Made by a program: the position numbers and the translations under genes. From positions 1 to 44,082 of the forward strand of contig CABVSR010000030.1 in NCBI GenBank assembly GCA_902500995.1: 44,082 bases of DNA, given 5' to 3'. Each line of letters begins with the position of its first letter. Within the stretch, counting starts at the first letter, position 1. Shown piece after piece: positions 17,206 to 25,380 of this stretch. This DNA comes from an uncultured Nitrospira sp. (GTDB lineage Bacteria > Nitrospirota > Nitrospiria > Nitrospirales > Nitrospiraceae). The notes under the pieces were generated by a model, which was given only the letters and a program-made list of their open reading frames with translations, was not told the DNA's origin and did no database searches.

Positions 17206-18507
17206 ATGCTGCCGATGGGCAATGTTGCCATCTCAGTCGATCACCTGACCAAACGCTACGCCATCGGTGTGCCGGCGCGCCATGACACGCTGCGTGATCG
17301 AGTTGCGGCAGCCGTTTCGTGGCGGAAGCGGCAGACCTTCGCAGAATCCGGACACCACCGCGAATTCTGCGCGCTCGATGATATCTCCTTTGAGGTGAGG
17401 CAGGGAGAAGTGTTCGGCATCATCGGCCATAACGGGGCCGGCAAAAGCACCCTCCTCAAAATCCTGTCGAGAATCACGGCCCCCACGTCGGGGAGCGCGG
17501 ATATCTATGGCCGCGTCGGTTCGCTTCTGGAAGTCGGCACCGGGTTTCATCCCGAGTTGACAGGCCGCGAGAACATTTATCTTAACGGCGCCATCCTGGG
17601 GATGCGCCGGAAGGAGATTGCGGCCAGGCTGGAGGAGATCATTGATTTCGCCGGGGTGGAGGCATTCATCGACACGCCGGTGAAACGGTATTCGAGCGGC
17701 ATGTACGTGCGATTGGCCTTTTCGGTCGCCGCTCATTTTGAGCCGGATATTCTCATCGTGGATGAAGTCCTGGCGGTCGGTGATGCCGGGTTTCAGCAGA
17801 AATGTCTCGGCAAGATGCAGCAGGCCCGCCGGGGTGGCCGGACGGTGTTGGTGGTGAGTCACAACCTGCCGGTTATTGAGCACCTCTGCCAGCGGGCCTT
17901 GGTCCTCTCCCAGGGACGGATTGCTTCGACGGGCCCGGCTCGGCAAGTGGTGCAAGCCTATGCAGGTTTGACGACCGGTCTGGCGGAAAGCGCGTTGCAT
18001 GCCCGCACGGACCGGCAGGGCAAAGGGCAGGTCATGGCGGCGGCCATCGAGGTGCTCGATCAGCATCGGACTCTCTCCCCATCGGCCGTGTGCGGGCGAG
18101 AGTCGATCCTGCGCTGGCATTACCGGTGCCTGCCGGGAACCGTCCTCCGCCGTTGCCGCGTGGAACTGTCGTTACATGCCCGCATCGGCGATCCCTATGA
18201 GACGGCGTATTTTTTGATGTCCACGGATCTGGTCAGTCCCTTGCCTCTCGATTTGCACGGAGAAGGGTACATTGATTTCCGTGTTCCGGAATGGCCCCTG
18301 TCCGGCGGGCAGTACTATGTCATGTCATATGTCGAAAGCGACAGAGAGGTCCAAGACTGGGTGCATCATGCCGCCATGGTCTCCGTTGTCGATGGGGATT
18401 TTTATGGCACCGGGAGAAGTTACCCGCCCAACTGGAGAGGGAAATCTGTCTTGATTAAATACGATTGGACGCAGACCGCTCACCAAACCGTACCTTCTTT
18501 GCTCTGA
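17206..18507 (+). CDS. Wzt-type polysaccharide/teichoic-acid ABC transporter ATPase
   Basis: The N-terminal nucleotide-binding domain has Walker A GHNGAGKST (about residues 73-81), signature YSSGMYVRLAFS (about 162), and Walker B ILIVDEVLAVGD (about 183). This arrangement is typical of exporters of O-antigen or other glycans. The ~160-residue C-terminal extension resembles the Wzt carbohydrate-binding domain, which recognises the chain end. The cognate ABC-2 permease is not adjacent. Upstream is the MITE-like element and downstream a glycosyltransferase. Start codons at 17206 and 17215 are both possible and neither has a clear ribosome site. Confidence 0.92.
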   Translation: MLPMGNVAISVDHLTKRYAIGVPARHDTLRDRVAAAVSWRKRQTFAESGHHREFCALDDISFEVRQGEVFGIIGHNGAGKSTLLKILSRITAPTSGSADIYGRVGSLLEVGTGFHPELTGRENIYLNGAILGMRRKEIAARLEEIIDFAGVEAFIDTPVKRYSSGMYVRLAFSVAAHFEPDILIVDEVLAVGDAGFQQKCLGKMQQARRGGRTVLVVSHNLPVIEHLCQRALVLSQGRIASTGPARQVVQAYAGLTTGLAESALHARTDRQGKGQVMAAAIEVLDQHRTLSPSAVCGRESILRWHYRCLPGTVLRRCRVELSLHARIGDPYETAYFLMSTDLVSPLPLDLHGEGYIDFRVPEWPLSGGQYYVMSYVESDREVQDWVHHAAMVSVVDGDFYGTGRSYPPNWRGKSVLIKYDWTQTAHQTVPSLL

Positions 18508-18641
18508 GGGGCCCGTCCGGCATCGCGACGTTGCGCCTGCTCGGGGTATGCCTAGTGGAGCAGAGGGCATGAACCAGGCATGATCGGCATTCAAACCATT
18601 TTCCCAGGCAACAGGGTGGAAGATGAATAGGGAACCAGATC

Positions 18642-20003
18642 ATGTCACGAAGTACCATCCCCTTTGAATGTGCCGCTCACGAGCAGGACGATCTCAGCCC
18701 AAACCGCACCGCGCGCAGTCGATCTCCGAAAGTCGTTCATCTCAGCACCTATGACGTCGCGGGCGGCGCCGCGCGCGCAGCCTATCGCCTGCATGACGGT
18801 CTGCGAAAGGCGGGCGTCGATTCGTCGATGTTCGTCCGTGACGCTCGGACGACCGACGGCTCGGTGATCCGGTTTGAACCGGCGACCACATTCTGCAAAC
18901 GCGCCGAGCGGCGCATCCGGCGTGAGCATATCGAGCGAAAACTGCGCCCGGCTATCCCTCCCGCAAGCGATAAGATGGAACCGTTTCGGACCGATCGTTC
19001 GGAATTTGGTCCTGACATCCTATCGAAACTCCCTCCGTACGATATTCTGAACCTGCACTGGATCGCGGACTTTGTGGATTACCCCTCGTTTTTCGGCGCC
19101 TTCTCGAAGAACACGCGCATTGTCTGGACACTGCATGACATGAACGCGTTTACGGGCGGGTGCCATTACGATCTGGGGTGCGGCCGCTATCTCGGTCAAT
19201 GCGGCGACTGCCCGCAGTTGGTTGCGGCCGGACCGAATGATCTGTCCCATGAAATCTGGACGAGGAAGAAAACGCTCTTCGATCAACTCTCCGAGAAGCA
19301 GATTCATTTTGCGACACCGAGCGCGTGGCTGGCAGAGGAGGTGCGGCGAAGCCCTATTCTCGGCCGTTTCCCTGTTTCGGTGATCCCCTATGGGCTTGAT
19401 CTCGAGGAGTTTTCCCCGCGTGACGCCGGAAGCGCCAGGGAAGTGTTTGGCATCCCCCGGGAAGCCAAGGTGATTCTGTTCGTCGCTGACGGCCTGCCGC
19501 TTTTCCGCAAGGGATTCGAGCTGCTGGTGCAGGCCTTGGAGCAGATGCGCAGATACTTGCCCGATCTTCATCTCGTCACGGTGGGTCATCACAATCCCAC
19601 CCTCGGGCACCACGTGCCTCATTCCTATCTCGGGCACATCAATAGCGACCGTCTGCTGTCCAATATTTATAGCGCCGCCGATCTGCTGGTCATTCCCTCG
19701 TTGCAGGACAATCTGCCTAATACGGTTCTTGAAGCGATGGCCTGCGGCACGCCGGCCGTCGGCTTCGACGTGGGGGGCATTCCCGACATGATTCAACACC
19801 GGCAGACCGGTCTGTTGGTCTCGCGCCGCGAGGCCGGGCCATTGAGCGCGGCCATGCTGGAACTGCTGCAAAACCCTGAGCGCCGGACGGCGCTCGGCGC
19901 CAACAGCCGCCGTCATGCCCTCAGCCATTTTTCCCTCGAGGAACAGGCCGATCGCTATTGCAGACTCTATACGGAGATTTTGCGCGAGCGGGTCACTCAT
20001 TGA
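18642..20003 (+). CDS. GT4-family glycosyltransferase
   Basis: The 453-residue protein has the GT-B fold features of family GT4. The N-terminal strand VVHLSTYDVAGGAARAAYRL is present, as is the subfamily block LHDMNAFTGGCHYDLGCG with GQCGDCPQL (four clustered cysteines). The donor-site region LEAMACGTPAVGFDVGGIPD contains the EX7E-like element. It would transfer a sugar from a nucleotide donor to a growing glycan at the cytoplasmic membrane face. Donor and acceptor are unknown. It lies 134 bp after the Wzt-type ATPase, which supports a shared glycan-export role. Confidence 0.92.
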   Translation: MSRSTIPFECAAHEQDDLSPNRTARSRSPKVVHLSTYDVAGGAARAAYRLHDGLRKAGVDSSMFVRDARTTDGSVIRFEPATTFCKRAERRIRREHIERKLRPAIPPASDKMEPFRTDRSEFGPDILSKLPPYDILNLHWIADFVDYPSFFGAFSKNTRIVWTLHDMNAFTGGCHYDLGCGRYLGQCGDCPQLVAAGPNDLSHEIWTRKKTLFDQLSEKQIHFATPSAWLAEEVRRSPILGRFPVSVIPYGLDLEEFSPRDAGSAREVFGIPREAKVILFVADGLPLFRKGFELLVQALEQMRRYLPDLHLVTVGHHNPTLGHHVPHSYLGHINSDRLLSNIYSAADLLVIPSLQDNLPNTVLEAMACGTPAVGFDVGGIPDMIQHRQTGLLVSRREAGPLSAAMLELLQNPERRTALGANSRRHALSHFSLEEQADRYCRLYTEILRERVTH

Positions 20004-20046
20004 TGCCGAACCACAAGATCGGCACAGTCAGCCTTGGAGGTGCGGG

Positions 20047-20226
20047 ATGTTCTTGAAATGGGCGGCAATATTTTTTGTGATCGCCATGGTGGCTGCGGCT
20101 TTTGGATTTACTGGTATTGCGGAAGGGGCGTCGGATGTGGCGGAGATTCTCTTCTACATATTCCTGGCGATTTTCTTCACCATCGTGGTTTCAGGCGTGG
20201 TACTCGCGCGCAAACTCACGGCGTGA
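20047..20226 (+). CDS. DUF1328-type small membrane protein
   Basis: The product has 59 residues and two hydrophobic helices (FLKWAAIFFVIAMVAAAFGF and VAEILFYIFLAIFFTIVVSG) separated by TGIAEGASD, matching the DUF1328/YtjA family. Function is unknown. The same frame is open back to 19915, inside the glycosyltransferase gene. ATG 20047 has GGAGG seven bases upstream and gives the standard family length, so the longer reading is rejected. Confidence 0.9.
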   Translation: MFLKWAAIFFVIAMVAAAFGFTGIAEGASDVAEILFYIFLAIFFTIVVSGVVLARKLTA

Positions 20227-20435
20227 GCTGTCTCCCGGTCCTGATCCCTCCGGCTGTGGTGCTTTTGCACCGGGGTGGTGTGATTCCACCATTTGCAGAA
20301 CAGGTCCTCGAAGTACCCGACAATTTCTTGCCGCTAACCTGTTGAAGCGACACTCTCTCGCTTTTCTTCTCGAAGGTCCTGTCCTTGCATCGCCACATCG
20401 AGGCATCGAGGCGTCCGGGATAAGGGAGGAGCATC

Positions 20436-20876
20436 ATGGGAATGGCATGGCCGTTCGGATTGAGTACGGGTGAAAAGACCAGTCTCGGCCGGATCCTGGT
20501 GGTGGACGATGAAGAGTCGATTCGAAGCCTGCTCCGCAAGATGCTGACGCAGGCGGGGTACGATGTGGAGGAGGCAGACGACGGCGGCAAAGCGGTGGAA
20601 GTGCTGAGTAGCGGCGACAATCCGCTCATGCTGGACGCGATCATCTGCGACATTCGTATGCCCCGCATCAACGGTGTGGAAGCGATTACCTATTTCCGCG
20701 CCCAATATCCTTCTCTCCCCGTCATCGTGTTGACCGGCTATCACGACGAGTCGCTAGCCTCCTCTCTGCGCCGGCAGGGTGTCGTAGAATTCCTGGAGAA
20801 ACCGGCGAAGAAGGAACGGATCCTCGCGTCCGTGGCCCAGGCCATCGCAGGACGCCGATTCAGTTTCTATCCGTGA
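20436..20876 (+). CDS. Stand-alone response-regulator receiver protein
   Basis: A single REC domain fills most of the 146 residues: acidic pair in VVDDEE, phospho-acceptor Asp72 in ICDIRMP, the switch Thr in VLTGYH, and Lys in EKPAKK. No output domain is attached, so it probably acts through protein contacts or in a phosphorelay. No kinase gene is adjacent. GGGAGGAG a few bases before the ATG supports the start. The preceding 209 bp contain only a minor hairpin (GGTGC-TTTT-GCACC). Confidence 0.92.
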   Translation: MGMAWPFGLSTGEKTSLGRILVVDDEESIRSLLRKMLTQAGYDVEEADDGGKAVEVLSSGDNPLMLDAIICDIRMPRINGVEAITYFRAQYPSLPVIVLTGYHDESLASSLRRQGVVEFLEKPAKKERILASVAQAIAGRRFSFYP

Positions 20877-20970
20877 TGAGAAGAGGCTCCTTCCCGTTTG
20901 ATTTTCGTGAGGCGGCTTCTTAGAATCCTCCCGAACGACTGCTGTCGCTTGTTCAGGAGGACCGCCATTT

Positions 20971-21654
20971 ATGTGTGACTTTATCGCTCGAAGGACTCTC
21001 TCTGCGCCGCTCCGCCGCTTAGCTGCCGTTGGCCTGGTTGGGCTTGCTCTCGCCGGTCTCCTGCCGGACCACCTCCACGCCGCCCGTGGAGGCACGGGCC
21101 GGGATGGAAGCAAGACGGAGGTCTTGCCGGTGCAAAAGGCGGCCCCTGCCGTCGTGATCATCGACAGCCCGGGGAGCGAAGCGGAGTTGCGTCGCCAGCT
21201 GCGCAGCAAAAACGGCGTGGCCGAACTCGCCGCCCCGGCCTCGAAAATGATGTTTTCGCAAGCCCCCACCAGCACGTTTGGCTTTATCCAGCCGAAATTC
21301 CTGGGGCTGGCCCTCGTGACGCAGAGCCCTGACCTCGCCCTGGATCGGGTGTCACCCTCGACGAACGCCTATGAAATTCACAAGCTCGCCGACGGCAGCG
21401 GGATGGTGGTTGGGTTTATGGGGAAGGACGTGATCGCCCAGGTCTCTCCCAGCCAGCGGCCGAAGAGCGTTCGTATCGCGCTGCACTCAAATCCATCGGA
21501 GAAGGCGCCGCATATTGTGGCGGTGCCGCTGGTCAAACTGTCAGCCGACCGGATGCCGATCCGGCTCGATCCGAAAAATCCTGAGAGCCCGGTGATGTTT
21601 GATATGGATCTACAGAGTACGGTCAGTCGTGCCTCCACCCAAGGCGGGCAGTAG
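20971..21654 (+). CDS. Secreted protein of unknown function
   Basis: An N-terminal signal peptide (LAAVGLVGLALAGLLPDHLHA, likely cleaved near residue 36) leads a 227-residue protein with no domain I recognise. The mature region alternates polar and hydrophobic segments consistent with beta structure, for example FGFIQPKFLGLALV and SVRIALHSNP. There are no cysteines after the signal peptide and no catalytic motif. AGGAGG lies about ten bases before the ATG. It is followed by a strong inverted repeat shared with the convergent Ig-like gene. Confidence 0.7.
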   Translation: MCDFIARRTLSAPLRRLAAVGLVGLALAGLLPDHLHAARGGTGRDGSKTEVLPVQKAAPAVVIIDSPGSEAELRRQLRSKNGVAELAAPASKMMFSQAPTSTFGFIQPKFLGLALVTQSPDLALDRVSPSTNAYEIHKLADGSGMVVGFMGKDVIAQVSPSQRPKSVRIALHSNPSEKAPHIVAVPLVKLSADRMPIRLDPKNPESPVMFDMDLQSTVSRASTQGGQ

Positions 21655-21668
21655 GCGCTAGACGATCG

Positions 21669-21704
21669 GCCGGGAGGCGGCAGGATTTCCCATCGCCTCC
21701 CGGC
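21669..21704. terminator. 11-bp inverted repeat between convergent genes
   Basis: GCCGGGAGGCG (21669-21679) pairs perfectly with CGCCTCCCGGC (21694-21704) across a 14-nt loop. It lies 15 bp after the stop of the plus-strand secreted protein and 74 bp from the stop of the minus-strand Ig-like gene. There is no T-tract on either side, so a bidirectional terminator is plausible but unproven. Confidence 0.5.
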
Positions 21705-21777
21705 TCGTGTGAGCGGTGGATTGGTTTCAGGCGGGGCTGTGTATCACCCGCACCCCTCCCTCTTATGTCCTCAACGA

Positions 21778-22116
21778 TTATTCCCTGACCGTCACCTTCA
21801 CGCTGTGCGTCGCGGTGCCCGCGTCCTTGTGGTCGTGATCGGCGATCTTGACCGTGATGGTGTGTTCTCCTTTGGGCACATGCGTGAACGTCCCTTTGAA
21901 TCCCTTTTGGTACGCACCGTCGAGGTAGACGTGGGCGTGGTTGCCATCCGGCGCATGCAATATTTCATACTTGATTTCGAAGGTCTCGGGCACGGACTCT
22001 CCGTCGCGCGGAGACAGGATATTGATGGTGGTTGAATTTTCAGCCGCGCACCAGGAGCTCATGAGCAGTGTGGCGCCAAGGGTCAGACTGCAAACGGACA
22101 GGATCATACGTGTCAT
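21778..22116 (-). CDS. Small secreted Ig-like-fold protein
   Basis: A 112-residue protein with a signal peptide (MTRMILSVCSLTLGATLLMS, likely cleaved after WCA). The mature part reads as one Ig/fibronectin-like beta sandwich: INILSPRDGESVPETFEIKY, a HAPDGNHAHVYLDGAYQKGF turn region, KGEHTITVKIADHDHK, and SVKVTV. Several histidines (NHAHVY, ADHDHK) cluster at loop ends and might bind metal. That is speculation. The frame is open to 22227, but ATG 22116 has GGAGG five bases upstream and begins the signal peptide. Confidence 0.75.
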   Translation of the reverse strand: MTRMILSVCSLTLGATLLMSSWCAAENSTTINILSPRDGESVPETFEIKYEILHAPDGNHAHVYLDGAYQKGFKGTFTHVPKGEHTITVKIADHDHKDAGTATHSVKVTVRE

Positions 22117-22142
22117 ACATACCTCCAGGAAAAAAAGAATGG

Positions 22143-22904
22143 TTACACAGGGGAATCGCCGAATTGCCGTTGCTGCGGGTCCGGGCTCTGTTGGTGCCGG
22201 CTCCGCTGCCGCAACGTCTGTTGCCAACTTGCGGAAAGCAGAGGGCAGAGGCTCAACCGTTCAGCCGCGATCACATTGTTCCGTTCGTGATGCATGATCT
22301 GATTGGCACGGGTCACGGTCCATTCCGGATAGGAACGATCTATTAGCTGTAGCGGGATATTCGAATCGACCAGCCCTTCCTGGAGAACCCGAAAATACCA
22401 CCCTGTGAATCCCGTCCGTTCGACCTGCACCGCCAGGTCCTTGATCTGCCAGCGCCGCGCCAATTTCCAGCAGGGCTGGCGCGGTTGCGAAATCTGGATC
22501 ACGGCGGAGCCAGCTGAAAAGATATCTCCGATACAGACCGCCGCTTCGGTCAGGCCTTCCAGGGTGAAATTCTCGCCGAACTCGCCGCCGACCAGCGGCC
22601 GCTGCGGGAGAATGCCGCTCCAGTGGAGCCAGTGCTCGGACGGATAGACGCAGACCGCCTTGTCGATCCCTCCATGGTGGACCAGATCCGCCTGGCGATC
22701 GCCTTCCAGATTCAGCTGCCGGAGCCGGATCGGTCCCCGGACGGGACGTTTGAAGATGCCGGTCGTCCAATGATGCGGCCGCCGATCGTCGAAGCCTTCG
22801 GCGGAACCCTCCTCAGGAACCCCCACCTGGATGGATCGTATCAAGCCGGTGATCTGCTGCACCTGTCTCTCGCGGCCTCCTGGAACCGGTTGCGGGGTTT
22901 CCAC
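22143..22904 (-). CDS. MOSC-domain protein (YiiM-like)
   Basis: The 253-residue protein carries the MOSC fold pattern: GLIRSIQVG, the LEGDRQADLVHHGGIDKAVC segment, GEFGENFTLEGL, CIGDIF, and the key cysteine in QPRQPCWKLA. MOSC domains handle molybdenum-cofactor sulfur or detoxify N-hydroxylated bases (YiiM). The C-terminal helix pair (ERLSLCPLLSASWQQTLRQR) matches YiiM-type proteins. The start is GTG 22904 with AGGG four bases upstream. It is divergent from the LysR gene across 83 bp, which suggests that regulator controls it. Confidence 0.88.
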   Translation of the reverse strand: METPQPVPGGRERQVQQITGLIRSIQVGVPEEGSAEGFDDRRPHHWTTGIFKRPVRGPIRLRQLNLEGDRQADLVHHGGIDKAVCVYPSEHWLHWSGILPQRPLVGGEFGENFTLEGLTEAAVCIGDIFSAGSAVIQISQPRQPCWKLARRWQIKDLAVQVERTGFTGWYFRVLQEGLVDSNIPLQLIDRSYPEWTVTRANQIMHHERNNVIAAERLSLCPLLSASWQQTLRQRSRHQQSPDPQQRQFGDSPV

Positions 22905-22948
22905 GTCACCCTAGTGCCGGGCCGGTGACACCGTCAAAGTGTTTGTTC

Positions 22949-22963
22949 TGATTAGATCAATCA
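22949..22963. promoter_or_regulatory. TGATT-N5-AATCA dyad, candidate LysR operator
   Basis: The 15-bp imperfect palindrome TGATT-AGATC-AATCA sits in the centre of the 83-bp region between the divergent MOSC and LysR genes, where LysR-type regulators usually bind. A TATGAT hexamer at 22972-22977 could be the LysR -10 element. No clear -35 was found. Confidence 0.45.
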
Positions 22964-22987
22964 CTTCCAGTTATGATATGAGGTGGC

Positions 22988-23899
22988 ATGGAATTTCGCC
23001 ATCTCCGATACTTTCTCGCGGTCGCTGACGCCTTACATTTTACCAAAGCGGCCGCGGGGCTCGCGGTCTCTCAACCGGCCCTGTCTGCGCAGATCAAGCA
23101 GTTGGAGCAGGAAGTGGGAGTGCCGCTCTTCGATCGCGTGGGGCGATCCGTTCAATTGACGCGCGCAGGCGTGATCTTCCGCGACCATGCCCGGCGGGCC
23201 TTGCGGGAAATGGAACTCGCGCAAGTCGCCATTGCGGAAGAGGAGGGCCTGCAGCGCGGCACCTTGACCATCGGCGTCGTGCAGACCGTCAATGCCTACC
23301 TGATTCCTGAGATTGTGGGGCGATTCTCGAGCTTGCATCCGCAGGTGACCCTCAAGCTCGATGAGTTGTCCGGCCCGGATATCGAGGAAGGCGTGAGGAG
23401 CGGAGTCTTGGACCTCGGCATCGGATTCGTGCCGGCGGGGTCCGACCAGATCGAAGCCCAGCCGCTCTTCGAGGAGGATTTCGTGCTGGTCGCTTCACGG
23501 CGGCATCGTTTCGCCGCGCGGCGCCACGTGCCGTTCGCGTCCCTGGCTGACGAGCCCTTGGTCCTCCTGCCGGCCATCTTTTGTACGCGGCGTTTGCTGA
23601 ACGTGAGTTTCGAGCAGGCCGGCATCGTGCCGAAGGTGGCCGTCGAAATGAATTCGATTGAAGGCATCCTCGCCACGGTGAAGACCAGCAAGCTGGCGAC
23701 CGTGCTGCCCCGGCTGTCGCTCGGCCTGGAGGGAGGCAACGGGCTCCGCGGGATTCCCCTCCGACATCCGACACCCCGGCGGGGGCTTGGACTGTTATGG
23801 AAAAAACGTGGGCACCGGAGCGGCGCCGCACGGGCCCTGGCCGATCAGGTGCGCCTGGTCGTCACGAAACGTTGGCGGCAGAAGTCCGGCCTCCTGTAA
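22988..23899 (+). CDS. LysR-family transcriptional regulator
   Basis: The 303 residues have the standard layout. The N-terminal winged HTH (MEFRHLRYFLAVADALHFTK, then AAAGLAVSQPALSAQIKQLE) spans residues 1-60, with a linker helix to about 90 and a periplasmic-binding-like effector domain to the end. The closest pattern is the CynR/BenM-like type (EFRHLRYFLAVAD). The effector is unknown. ATG 22988 has GAGGTGG just upstream. By position it probably regulates the divergent MOSC gene and itself. Confidence 0.93.
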   Translation: MEFRHLRYFLAVADALHFTKAAAGLAVSQPALSAQIKQLEQEVGVPLFDRVGRSVQLTRAGVIFRDHARRALREMELAQVAIAEEEGLQRGTLTIGVVQTVNAYLIPEIVGRFSSLHPQVTLKLDELSGPDIEEGVRSGVLDLGIGFVPAGSDQIEAQPLFEEDFVLVASRRHRFAARRHVPFASLADEPLVLLPAIFCTRRLLNVSFEQAGIVPKVAVEMNSIEGILATVKTSKLATVLPRLSLGLEGGNGLRGIPLRHPTPRRGLGLLWKKRGHRSGAARALADQVRLVVTKRWRQKSGLL

Positions 23900-23959
23900 C
23901 CTTTGTCCGGTTGCCGCCGACTAGGATGATGAGGGCCGTGCCTGTGGTCCGGAAGGCGG

Positions 23960-24619
23960 ATGGGGTATGATGCGGAAGGTCACGCGGCGGCAACGAAGCC
24001 GGTTGGGTTCACAGGAGCGCAGGCACTCGTGTCCGATGACGCCGAATGTATCGACCGGGTCTTGCGCGGCGACATCGAGCGGTTCAGCGAATTGATCGCC
24101 CGGCATCAGCGCCATGTGCTGAAGATTGTGCAAGGGCATGTGCCGGCCGACCGTGTGCCGGAGGTCGCTCATGACGTGTTTGTTCGCGCCTATACAGGGC
24201 TCTCGCAGTATGCGGGAACCGTTCCGTTCGAACATTGGTTGTCCCGCCTCAGCGTGCGCGCCTGTTATGATTTTTGGCGGGCCCATCGCCGGGGGGAGGT
24301 GCCTGTCAGCGGATTGACCGACGACCAGGTTGGATGGCTCGATCGCGCGCTGGCGGACGCATCGAGCCAGGAATTCCGTGACCGAGCCGATCGGCAGGAC
24401 TCCCTCGAAGTCTTGGAATGGGCGTTGGGGCAACTGTCGCCCGAGCATCGCCTGGTCTTGACCCTGGTTTCCCTCGAGGGCCGTTCCGTGCGCGAGGCGG
24501 CCGATCTGCTGGGGTGGACAGCGGTCAACGTGAAGGTGCGGTGTTTTCGAGCCAGGCAAGCCTTGCGGACGATTTTTCTCCGGGAATGGGAGCGGCACCG
24601 GCATGACCATCCATCGTAA
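23960..24619 (+). CDS. ECF-type RNA polymerase sigma factor heading an RND operon
   Basis: Sigma region 2 is seen in DIERFSELIARHQRHVLKIV and in VAHDVFVRAYTGLSQYAG and FEHWLSRLSVRACYDFWR. Region 4 is ALGQLSPEHRLVLTLVSLEG, then VREAADLLGWTAVNVKVRCF with RARQALR. There is no region 1.1 or 3, as expected for ECF sigmas. ATG 23960 (219 residues) has GGAAGG three bases away. GTG 24029 just before SDDAECIDRVL is an alternative giving a more typical length. Its end overlaps the next gene by 17 bp, so it is translationally coupled to a candidate anti-sigma factor. Confidence 0.9.
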   Translation: MGYDAEGHAAATKPVGFTGAQALVSDDAECIDRVLRGDIERFSELIARHQRHVLKIVQGHVPADRVPEVAHDVFVRAYTGLSQYAGTVPFEHWLSRLSVRACYDFWRAHRRGEVPVSGLTDDQVGWLDRALADASSQEFRDRADRQDSLEVLEWALGQLSPEHRLVLTLVSLEGRSVREAADLLGWTAVNVKVRCFRARQALRTIFLREWERHRHDHPS

Positions 24620-24926
24620 CCCCGCCGTCGAGCGGATTGAGCGAATCCTGGCGCAGGTTCATCGCAGTACTCGCGGCGAAGCGTCGGTCGGGGAGCAATG
24701 GCCGCAGGACGTGATGCGCACGATCCGGCGGCAGGCCGCGGATCATCCTGCTCCTTCGCCCCTTGTCTGGGCCGAGCCGTTGGTCTGGCGAGTGGCCGCC
24801 GGCGCGGCACTCGTGGCGCTGGTCTTTGCCGGATCGGTAACCGTGTACAGCCGGCACCATGCGGCCCCGGTTGCGGCCGCCTGGCTGGAAGAGTTTGATG
24901 GGGGTTCCCCGTTGCCGGGTCAATAA
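24603..24926 (+). CDS. Single-pass membrane protein, candidate anti-sigma factor
   Basis: The 107-residue protein has a soluble N-terminal ~60 residues, one membrane helix (VAAGAALVALVFAGSVTVY, about 64-84), and a short periplasmic tail. It lacks the HxxxCxxC zinc motif of ZAS anti-sigmas. Its position, overlapping the sigma gene by 17 bp, and its topology are what one expects of a membrane anti-sigma factor such as CnrY. The role is inferred from context, not from a recognised domain. Confidence 0.6.
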   Translation: MTIHRNPAVERIERILAQVHRSTRGEASVGEQWPQDVMRTIRRQAADHPAPSPLVWAEPLVWRVAAGAALVALVFAGSVTVYSRHHAAPVAAAWLEEFDGGSPLPGQ

Positions 24927-24953
24927 ACCGGCCGGAAGGTTGAAGCGTCTGTG

Positions 24954-25376
24954 ATGTCACGCACCGGATTGTGGATCGGACTGATCATCCTCTTTGGCGC
25001 CGGGGCGCTGATGGGCGCCGTGGGGACGTCGCTGTATTATCAGTACGAGGAGGAACACCGCTGGGAGCGGGGGCCCGGGGCCAGGCAGGAACGGATTATG
25101 AAACGGCTGACGCAAGAGTTGGCCCTCTCGCCGGCGCAACAGGCGGAGGTTGAGCCGATCGTGGCGCGCGGCCATCTTGAATTGTTGCGCTTGCGGGTGC
25201 ACTACCAACCGGATGTCGATCGGGTCCTCGACGCGGGAATGCACGAACTGAAGGCGAAGTTATCTGCGGAGCAGCAGGCGAAATTGGACGGGCTCCACGC
25301 GCAGCTTCAGCAGCGCTGGCGCACGACCCGGGAGTATGTCCGGCAAACCCAGGATGCCGGAGGACGGAAGGAATAG
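24954..25376 (+). CDS. Spy/CnrX-like periplasmic sensor protein
   Basis: An N-terminal anchor helix ([19 protein letters not shown]) is followed by a helical periplasmic domain. The [20 protein letters not shown] pattern and the later [20 protein letters not shown] are typical of the Spy/ZraP/CnrX (heavy-metal-resistance/LTxxQ) group. In Cnr-type systems such a protein senses metal and controls the anti-sigma factor. No clear CnrX metal-ligand set was identified here. A GTG at 24951 immediately precedes ATG 24954. The adaptor gene starts four bases after its stop, so it is within the operon. Confidence 0.75.
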   Translation: MSRTGLWIGLIILFGAGALMGAVGTSLYYQYEEEHRWERGPGARQERIMKRLTQELALSPAQQAEVEPIVARGHLELLRLRVHYQPDVDRVLDAGMHELKAKLSAEQQAKLDGLHAQLQQRWRTTREYVRQTQDAGGRKE

Positions 25377-25380
25377 TGCG

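Noticed and set aside
19915..20046. N-terminal extension of the DUF1328 gene
   Set aside because: It lies inside the glycosyltransferase gene. ATG 20047 has a good ribosome site and gives the family length.
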